Source of the DNA: Lysobacter sp. | Lineage (GTDB): Bacteria; Pseudomonadota; Gammaproteobacteria; Xanthomonadales; Xanthomonadaceae | Direction of reading: 5' to 3' | DNA length: 64,000 nt | NCBI GenBank assembly: GCA_011526085.1 | Contig: WYBC01000040.1 | Location: 62,001 to 126,000 of the forward strand | Part shown: positions 57,661 to 64,000 of the stretch, piece after piece | Layout: each line of letters opens with the position of its first letter | Numbering within the stretch: the first letter of the stretch is position 1 | Notes under the pieces: model-generated | Seen by the model: only the letters and a program-made list of their open reading frames with translations | Told to the model about the DNA's origin: nothing | Database searches by the model: none | Translations under genes and position numbers: made by a program

Positions 57661-59591
57661 ATGACCCCGAAGGACGTTGCCCCGCCGGCCGGCGACGCGT
57701 TCGACGGCCGTGCCTACGCCCGTGAGCTGACCACCGCGCCGGGCGTGTACCGGATGTACGCCGCCGACGGCAGCCTGCTGTACGTGGGCAAGGCCGCGGC
57801 GCTGAAGAAACGCGTGGCCAGCTATTTCACCAAGGCGCTGCCGACGCGCACCGCGTCCATGGTGTCGCAGATCGCGCGCATGGACGTGACCGTCACCCGC
57901 ACGCCCGCGGAAGCGCTGCTGCTGGAAAACCAGCTGATCAAGTCGCTGCATCCGCGCTACAACGTGCTGCTGCGCGACGACAAGAGTTACCCGTATGTCG
58001 TGCTCACACGCGAATCGTGGCCGCGGATCGCGTTCCATCGCGGCGCGCGTTCGCTGCCGGGGCGCTATTTCGGCCCGTATCCCAGCGTGCTGGCGGTGCG
58101 CGAGACGCTGAACCTGATGCACAAGATCTTCCGCCTGCGCAGTTGCGAGGACAGCGTGTTCCGCAATCGCTCGCGGCCCTGCCTGCAGTATCAGATCGGC
58201 CGCTGCAGCGCGCCCTGCGTGGGCTTGGTGCAGGCGCGCGATTACGCCGATGCGGTGCGCCAGGCGACCATGTTCCTCGACGGCCGCAGCGACGATCTCA
58301 CCGCCGAACTGGGCGCGGCGATGGAAGAGGCCAGCGCACGCCTCGATTTCGAGGAAGCCGCGCGGCTGCGCGATCTCGTCGCCTCGATCCGAAAACTGCA
58401 ATCGCGGCAATACGTCGACGGCAGCGCCGCCGATCTCGACGTGCTGGCGGTAGCCATGCAGGGCGCGCAGGCCTGCGTGATGCTGCTGATGTTCCGCGAC
58501 GGCCGCAATCTCGGTACCCGCAGCTTCTTCCCGAAGACCAACGGCGAGGACAGCGCCGGCGAAGTGCTGGGCGCGTTCGTGTCGCAGTACTACGCCGAAC
58601 AGACGCCGCCGCGCGAGATCGTGCTGGATCGCGAGATCGACGATCATGCATTGATCGAGGAAGCGCTGTCCATCGCCGCCGGCCGCAAGGTCCAGCTCAA
58701 GGCCAGCGTCCGCGGCGAACGCGCCGGCTATCTCGACCTGGTCCGCCGCAACGCCGAGATGGCGCTGGCGACCGAAGTGGGCAGCAACGCCGCGCAGCGC
58801 GCGCGCGCCGAGGGCCTGCGCGATCTGCTCGGGCTGGGCGAGGTGCCGCAGCGGATCGAATGCTTCGACATCAGCCACACCATGGGCGAGGCCACCGTGG
58901 CCTCGTGCGTGGTGTTCGACGCCGAGGGGCCGGTGCGCGGGCAGTACCGGCGCTACAACATCGAGGGCATCGAGCCCGGCGACGACTACGCGGCGATGCG
59001 CCAGGCGCTGGAGCGCCGGTTCAGGAAGGCGGTGGAGGCCGCCGGAACCGCGGCGACCCCCGCGGACGTGGAGGCGGCTGGCGACGATCCGGCCCCGCGG
59101 CCGCCCCGGGCGGTGTTGCCGGACCTGTTGCTGATCGACGGCGGTGCCGGGCAGGTGGCCCAGGCCAACGCCGTGCTGGCCGATCTGGGGGTGGTCGACG
59201 TCCACGTGGTCGGCGTGGCCAAGGGCGAAGCGCGCCGGGCCGGCGACGAAACCCTGCTGCTGCCTGGCGTCGATGGAAAGCCGGGCCGCGAACTGCGCCC
59301 CGGGGCGGGCTCGCCTGGCCTGCAATTGATCCAGCAGGTCCGCGACGAAGCGCACCGTTTCGCGATCACCGGCCACCGCGGACGGCGACAGAAGGCGCGG
59401 AATGCGAGCAAGCTCGAAGAGATTCCGGGCATCGGCCCCCGCCGACGCGCTAATCTGTTGCGGCATTTCGGAGGGTTGGGCGGCCTGAAGGCGGCGGGGA
59501 TCGAGGAGATCGCCCGGGTCGAAGGCATCAACGCCGCGCTGGCCGAGCGCATCTACACCTCCCTCCACGGACTCGCATCGCAAGGAACTTC

Positions 59592-59595
<4 letters not shown>
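57661..59595 (+). CDS. uvrC: Excinuclease ABC subunit C
   Basis: A 644-residue nuclease making both incisions in nucleotide excision repair. It has an N-terminal GIY-YIG domain (PGVYRMYAADGSLLYVGKA), a UVR motif (about 205-240, LEEASARLDFEEAARLRD-like), the RNase H-like endonuclease domain (ECFDISHTMGEATVASCVVF, with DGGAGQ downstream) and C-terminal HhH repeats (LEEIPGIGPRRRANLLRHFGG). Its stop overlaps the pgsA start by ATGA. Length matches the family. Confidence 0.97.
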
Positions 59596-60296
<701 letters not shown>

Positions 60297-60304
60297 GTTT
60301 CCAG

Positions 60305-60328
60305 CAAACCCCGGCTTGCCGGGGTTTG
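60305..60328 (+). terminator. Terminator-like hairpin after tRNA-Gly
   Basis: A perfect 11-bp inverted repeat CAAACCCCGGC/GCCGGGGTTTG with a 2-base loop lies 8 bases after the tRNA. The T-run is short, so termination may be incomplete. Confidence 0.7.
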
Positions 60329-60411
60329 TCATGTCGTAGGGATGCATCGCCGCACGACGGCGGTTTCGAGGTCGAAGCAGGACGCTTCCTGGCTTTGTCA
60401 TCGCGACGGTC

Positions 60412-60440
60412 GTTACAGCGACCTCGTGTTCCGCTACGAT
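60412..60440 (+). promoter_or_regulatory. Possible promoter of tRNA-Cys
   Basis: GTTACA (60412-60417) and TACGAT (60435-60440) have a 17-base spacer and lie 9 bases before the tRNA. Both hexamers depart from consensus, and readthrough from tRNA-Gly is the alternative. Confidence 0.4.
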
Positions 60441-60449
60441 TCCGTCACC

Positions 60450-60523
60450 GGCTTGGTGGCAGAGTGGTTATGCAGCGGCCTGCAAAGCCGTGTACGCCGG
60501 TTCGATTCCGACCCAAGCCTCCA
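60450..60523 (+). tRNA. tRNA-Cys (GCA)
   Basis: A 74-base tRNA with encoded CCA. The acceptor GGCTTGG pairs with CCAAGCC, and the anticodon stem GCGGC/GCCGT holds the loop CTGCAAA (anticodon GCA). Confidence 0.97.
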
Positions 60524-60535
60524 GTTCCGCAAAAG

Positions 60536-60556
60536 ACCCGCTCCGGCGGGTTTTTT
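60536..60556 (+). terminator. Rho-independent terminator after tRNA-Cys
   Basis: A 6-bp stem ACCCGC/GCGGGT with loop TCCG, followed by a run of T, 12 bases after the tRNA. Confidence 0.88.
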
Positions 60557-60646
60557 GTTGGATTTTCCCGGCCGGGCATGCGGGCTTCGTGGCGGTCGTC
60601 TGTCGATGCCGCCGTATACATTCTCCGATCCGGTCGCGCGACCTGC

Positions 60647-61084
60647 TCATGCGCCGGTGTCCGCCGCCAGCGAAGTCGCGATGCGGACTTCGCCGGTGAG
60701 GACCTTGTGGATGGGGCAGGCGTTGGCCACCTGAAGCAGGCGTTCGCGCTGGCTGTCGTCGAGCGGGCCGTGCAGCACGATCCGGCGTCGCAGTTCGGTT
60801 CCTGACGCGGGCTTGCCGTCCGGATTGAAATGCAGCTCCACGTCCACGGCTTCGAGCGGCCATTGCTTGCGCGCCGCGTACATCCGCAGGGTGATCGCAG
60901 TGCACGCGCCGAGGCTCGACAACAGCAGATGTTCGGGCGTCGGGCCTGCGCTTCCGCCGCCCTGTTCGGAAGTCATGTCGGACGACCACGCATGTGCGAG
61001 GTCGTCCTCGAGTTCGACCCGATACGGCGTGCCGTCGATGTGCGCGCGGACCGTGGCGAGGCTGTTCTGTTGTGGTGTGTTCAT
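60647..61084 (-). CDS. OsmC family peroxide-reducing protein
   Basis: A 145-residue protein with the two catalytic cysteines of the OsmC/Ohr fold, Cys61 (LLSSLGACTAITLRMYA) and Cys123 (NACPIHKVL). Such proteins detoxify organic hydroperoxides with lipoyl or thiol donors. ATG 61084 gives the usual family length, though only a weak ribosome-binding site is visible. The 233-base gap upstream to the hydrolase gene holds nothing recognisable. Confidence 0.93.
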   Translation of the reverse strand: MNTPQQNSLATVRAHIDGTPYRVELEDDLAHAWSSDMTSEQGGGSAGPTPEHLLLSSLGACTAITLRMYAARKQWPLEAVDVELHFNPDGKPASGTELRRRIVLHGPLDDSQRERLLQVANACPIHKVLTGEVRIATSLAADTGA

Positions 61085-61317
61085 GCTTGTTTCCGCGATA
61101 GAAGAGGGTGGAATCCCGCGCGCGCCGCACGGCTGCGGACGCGTCGTCAGTCGGGCGCGTGCGTCGCGCTGAGCAGCAGCATCTGCAAGGAGGCACCGGT
61201 CAGTCCGAGGATCGTGTGCGACATTGCGAACGCCGTGATGCCGAGCAGGCTGCGAGCTCCTTTCGATCAAGGCAAAGCGCCACGACCTCCGTTGCGGCGC
61301 GATGAAGCCGATGTCGA

Positions 61318-62148
61318 TCAGGATGCCAGGAACGCCAGCATGTCCTGGTTGAGCCTGTCCTTGTGGGTGTCGCCGAGGCCGTGCGGTGCGCCCGGGTAGA
61401 CGATGAATTTCGCGTGCGGAACGAGTCTGGCGGATGCGCGCCCCGCAGCGTCGATGGGCACGATCTGGTCGTCGTCGCCGTGCACGATCAGGGTCGGCTT
61501 GTCGAACTTCTTCAGGTCTTCGGTGAAGTCGGTTTCCGAGAACGCCTTGATGCAGTCGTAGGTGTTCTTGTGCCCGGCCAGCATGCCCTGCAGCCAGAAG
61601 GCGTCGATCATGCCCTGCGACGGCTTCGCGCCCGCGCGGTTGAATCCGAAGAAGGGACCGCCGGCGATGTCCCTGTAGAGCTGCGAGCGATCGGCGATCG
61701 AGCCGGCGCGGATGCCGTCGAAGACCTCGATCGGCAGGCCGCCGGGGTTGGCGTCTGTCTTGAGCATCAGCGGCGGTACCGCCGAAATCAGCCCGAGTCT
61801 GCCGACGCGTTTCGTACCGTGGCGTCCGACGTAACGCGCGACTTCGCCGCCGCCGGTGGAGAAACCGAACAGCGCGGCATCCTTCACGTCGAGATGGTCG
61901 AGCAGCTGCGCCAGATCGTCGGCGTAGTGATCCATGTCGTTGCCGTCCCACGGCTGGCTGGAACGGCCATGGCCGCGACGATCATGGGCGATCACGCGGT
62001 AGCCGTTCGATGCGAGGAAGAACATCTGCGATTCCCAACTGTCGGCGTTCAGCGGCCAGCCGTGGCTGAGAACCACGACGCGGCCGTCGCGGGGGCCCCA
62101 GTCCTTGAAATGGATCTGCACGTTGTCGCGGGTGGTGATGGTGCCCAT
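61318..62148 (-). CDS. Alpha/beta hydrolase (haloperoxidase-like esterase)
   Basis: A 276-residue alpha/beta hydrolase with the oxyanion segment [12 protein letters not shown], nucleophile Ser97 in GFSTGGGE, the Asp in HGDDDQIVP and the His in PGAPHGL. The whole resembles cofactor-free chloroperoxidases/perhydrolases. The start follows AGGAG (ATG 62148). Natural substrate unknown; an esterase role is as likely as halogenation. Confidence 0.93.
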   Translation of the reverse strand: MGTITTRDNVQIHFKDWGPRDGRVVVLSHGWPLNADSWESQMFFLASNGYRVIAHDRRGHGRSSQPWDGNDMDHYADDLAQLLDHLDVKDAALFGFSTGGGEVARYVGRHGTKRVGRLGLISAVPPLMLKTDANPGGLPIEVFDGIRAGSIADRSQLYRDIAGGPFFGFNRAGAKPSQGMIDAFWLQGMLAGHKNTYDCIKAFSETDFTEDLKKFDKPTLIVHGDDDQIVPIDAAGRASARLVPHAKFIVYPGAPHGLGDTHKDRLNQDMLAFLAS

Positions 62149-62241
62149 GGCGTTGACTCCTGTGTCGGGGGAAGAAGGGAAGGACGACGGGTCGGCGTCG
62201 TTGGTGGATGAAGGCGGGCGGTCGCGTGCGGCGCGATCGCA

Positions 62242-64000
62242 TCAGAACGCGAAGCACGAACAGCCGAGCGCGCCCCAGAAGCCGCGCAGGTCGCCGCCCG
62301 CGTGGTCGTGGTGCGCGGCGTGCCCATCCCGATGCACGTTGCAGGCCGGGCCGTGCGCATGCCCGTGGGCATGCATCCCGGCCATGCTCGCGGCCTGTCC
62401 GAGCGTGCCCGGTTGATAGCCGCCGTGATGGCGCACCGGCGACCAGTCGGGCATCGGCGGCGGCAGCGACGGCGCCAGCGGCGCGAACGTGCCGTCGCCG
62501 TGGACGATGCGGCCGCCGACCACCGTCAGCACGCTCGTGATGTTCTGGATCTCGATGTCCGGCACGCGGAAGAAGTCCGACGACAGCAGCGCGAAGTCGG
62601 CGTACTGCCCCGGTGCGAGCATGCCCTTCCTGGTCTCCTCGCTCGAGAACCAGGCGCTGCCGCGGGTCCACAATCGCAGCGCTTCCTCGCGTTCGAGGGT
62701 GTTGTCGTCGCCGTACATCGCCATGCCGCCGACGGTGCGGCCGGTGACCAGCCAGTACAGCGCCACCCATGGGTTGTAGCTGGCGACGCGGGTGGCGTCG
62801 GTGCCGGCGCCGACCGGCACGCCCGCGTCCAGCATGCGCCGTACCGGCGGCGTGCGCGCGAGGGCCGCACGCCCGTAGCGCTCGACGAAATATTCGCCCT
62901 GGTAGGCCATCCGGTGCTGGATCGCGATGCCGCCGCCGAGCGCGCGCACGCGTTCGATGTTGCGCTCGGAAATGGTTTCGGCGTGGTCGACGATCCAGTG
63001 CAGGCCATCGAACGGCACGTCGCGGTTCACCCGCTCGTAGACGTCGAGGATGCGGCCGATGCTTTCGTCGTAGGTGGCGTGGATGCGGAACGGCCAGCGT
63101 CTGGTCGCGAGCAGGTGCACGACGTCTTCGAGCTGGCTCTCCATCGCTTCCGGGAGTTCCGGGCGCGGTTCGCGGAAATCCTCGAAGTCCGCGGCCGAGA
63201 ACACCAGCATTTCGCCGGCGCCGTTGTGCCGCAGCATCGCGTCGCCCTCGCGTGGCGACAGCATGCGGCTCCAGCGCTCGAAGTCCTCCCGTTCGCCGCC
63301 GCGGTTCTGGGTGAACAGGTTGTAGGCGATGCGCACGGTGAGCTGATCGTCGGCGTGCAGCGCGCGGACGATCGCGTAGTCGTCGGGAAAATTCTGGAAG
63401 CCGCCGCCGGCGTCGATGACCGAGGTGACGCCGAGGCGATTGAGCTCGCGCATGAAATGGCGGGTGGAATTGCGCTGGTACGCCTCGGGCAGTTTCGGCC
63501 CGGCCGCGAGGGTGGCGTAGAGGATCAAGGCGTTGGGTTTGGCCAGCAGCAGGCCGGTGGGATTGCCGGCCTTGTCGCGCTCGATCCGTCCGCCGGGCGG
63601 GTCCTGGCTGTCGCGGGTGTAGCCGACGGCGCGCAGCGCGGCGCGGTTGAGCAGGGCGCGATCGTAGAGATGCAGGATGAAGACCGGTGTGTCCGGCGCG
63701 GCGAGGTTGATCTCGTCCAGCGTCGGCAGGCGCTTCTCGACGAACTGGTGTTCGCTGAAACCGCCGACCACGCGCACCCATTGCGGCGCCGGCGTGCGCG
63801 CGACCTGCGCCTTCAGCATCGCCATCGCGTCGGCGAGGCTGCGCACGCCGTCCCAGCGCAGTTCGAGGTTGTAGTTCAGGCCGCCGCGGATGAGGTGCGT
63901 GTGGCTGTCGTTGAGACCGGGAATCATGCGTCGGCCGCCGGCATCGACGATGCGCGTGGCGTCGCCGGCCAGCGCCAGGATCTCCGCGTCCGCGCCGATG
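62242..64000 (-). CDS. Amidohydrolase family protein (YtcJ-like), N-terminus beyond the window, His/Cys-rich tail
   Basis: A partial gene open at the right edge; 585 residues are visible. The start of the metal-binding core (RRMIPGLNDSHTHLIRGG) and later SVIDAGGGF, LHWIVDHAETISE and VPVGAGTDATRVASYNP match the YtcJ-like amidohydrolase_3 group, enzymes that hydrolyse amides or related bonds. The last 47 residues form an unusual tail with nine His and three Cys (MHAHGHAHGPAC, then HAAHHDH, then GCSC), suggestive of metal binding. The full start lies outside the window. It is 93 bases upstream of the hydrolase gene on the same strand. Confidence 0.9.
   Translation of the reverse strand, partial: IGADAEILALAGDATRIVDAGGRRMIPGLNDSHTHLIRGGLNYNLELRWDGVRSLADAMAMLKAQVARTPAPQWVRVVGGFSEHQFVEKRLPTLDEINLAAPDTPVFILHLYDRALLNRAALRAVGYTRDSQDPPGGRIERDKAGNPTGLLLAKPNALILYATLAAGPKLPEAYQRNSTRHFMRELNRLGVTSVIDAGGGFQNFPDDYAIVRALHADDQLTVRIAYNLFTQNRGGEREDFERWSRMLSPREGDAMLRHNGAGEMLVFSAADFEDFREPRPELPEAMESQLEDVVHLLATRRWPFRIHATYDESIGRILDVYERVNRDVPFDGLHWIVDHAETISERNIERVRALGGGIAIQHRMAYQGEYFVERYGRAALARTPPVRRMLDAGVPVGAGTDATRVASYNPWVALYWLVTGRTVGGMAMYGDDNTLEREEALRLWTRGSAWFSSEETRKGMLAPGQYADFALLSSDFFRVPDIEIQNITSVLTVVGGRIVHGDGTFAPLAPSLPPPMPDWSPVRHHGGYQPGTLGQAASMAGMHAHGHAHGPACNVHRDGHAAHHDHAGGDLRGFWGALGCSCFAF

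Noticed and set aside
56065-59583. A 1172-codon open frame on the minus strand opposite the NHL, uvrC and kdsB-region genes
   Set aside because: GC-rich shadow frame: it is antisense to clearly recognisable proteins, and its translation is low-complexity with no motif.

Overview
The window is a GC-rich bacterial chromosome segment, most likely from a member of the Xanthomonadaceae/Lysobacteraceae (Lysobacter, Luteimonas or a relative). The evidence is the recX-alaS-csrA-tRNA-Ser-tRNA-Arg block, the comEC-exbB-exbD-msbA-lpxK-kdsB lipid A block, the uvrC-pgsA-tRNA-Gly-tRNA-Cys block, and palindromes built on a GGCCTTCAGGCC-type core like the REP sequences of this family. The genus assignment is inference. 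I see no prophage, insertion sequence, plasmid function, rRNA or CRISPR array.

Layout. 1-3017 (+): the end of a YhhN-type lysoplasmalogenase, a sterol-desaturase-type membrane hydroxylase and radA. 3039-7816 (-): a MarR-controlled tripartite efflux operon (marR, outer-membrane factor, emrA, emrB) with an AT-rich promoter. 7975-12994 (+): a DUF1444 protein, recX, alaS, csrA, tRNA-Ser(GCT) and tRNA-Arg(ACG). 13084-19394 (-): an orphan MbtH-like protein, an MsbA-like ABC exporter, a YigZ/IMPACT protein, and an ECF sigma / membrane partner / vWA-lipoprotein set. 19480-26844: a TonB-dependent receptor, a DUF1579 protein, xseA, ispG, a PAP2 phosphatase and a small protein, with two perfect palindromic repeats between genes. 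26864-33374 (-): two tandem M13 metallopeptidases, a membrane-anchored helical protein and a pectinacetylesterase/Notum-type esterase, all apparently exported or membrane-anchored. 33651-37803 (-): an overlapping chain pyrD-murB-dimethylargininase-EamA transporter, preceded by a DUF4190 protein. 37883-39569 (-): an ALDH7-type aldehyde dehydrogenase and tRNA-Arg(CCT).

39628-47838 is the least ordinary part. It holds a 147-bp inverted repeat, a membrane protein carrying five exact-length 49-residue repeats encoded in AT-richer DNA, a large Cys-type sulfatase, a third (degenerate) palindrome, a long MscS-type channel, and a glycine-zipper protein with an Asp/Arg/Tyr tract. 48160-60523 (+) is one long co-directional run: ComEC (DNA uptake), ExbB/ExbD (TonB energisation, serving receptors such as the one at 19645), MsbA and LpxK (lipid A flipping and 4'-phosphorylation), a small membrane protein, KdsB (CMP-Kdo), a low-molecular-weight tyrosine phosphatase, a thioredoxin-like/NHL fusion, UvrC, PgsA, tRNA-Gly and tRNA-Cys. 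Many of these genes overlap by ATGA or GTGA, which implies translational coupling. 60647-64000 (-): an OsmC-like protein, an alpha/beta hydrolase and the C-terminal part of an amidohydrolase with a His/Cys-rich tail.

Best candidates for something undescribed: the 49-residue-repeat membrane protein (39825-41966), the esterase with its membrane-anchored neighbour (31197-33374), the vWA/sigma/membrane-partner set, the orphan MbtH, the metal-binding-like tail of the amidohydrolase, and the palindrome families. Most of the rest is housekeeping. Everything here is read by eye; no database search was run.
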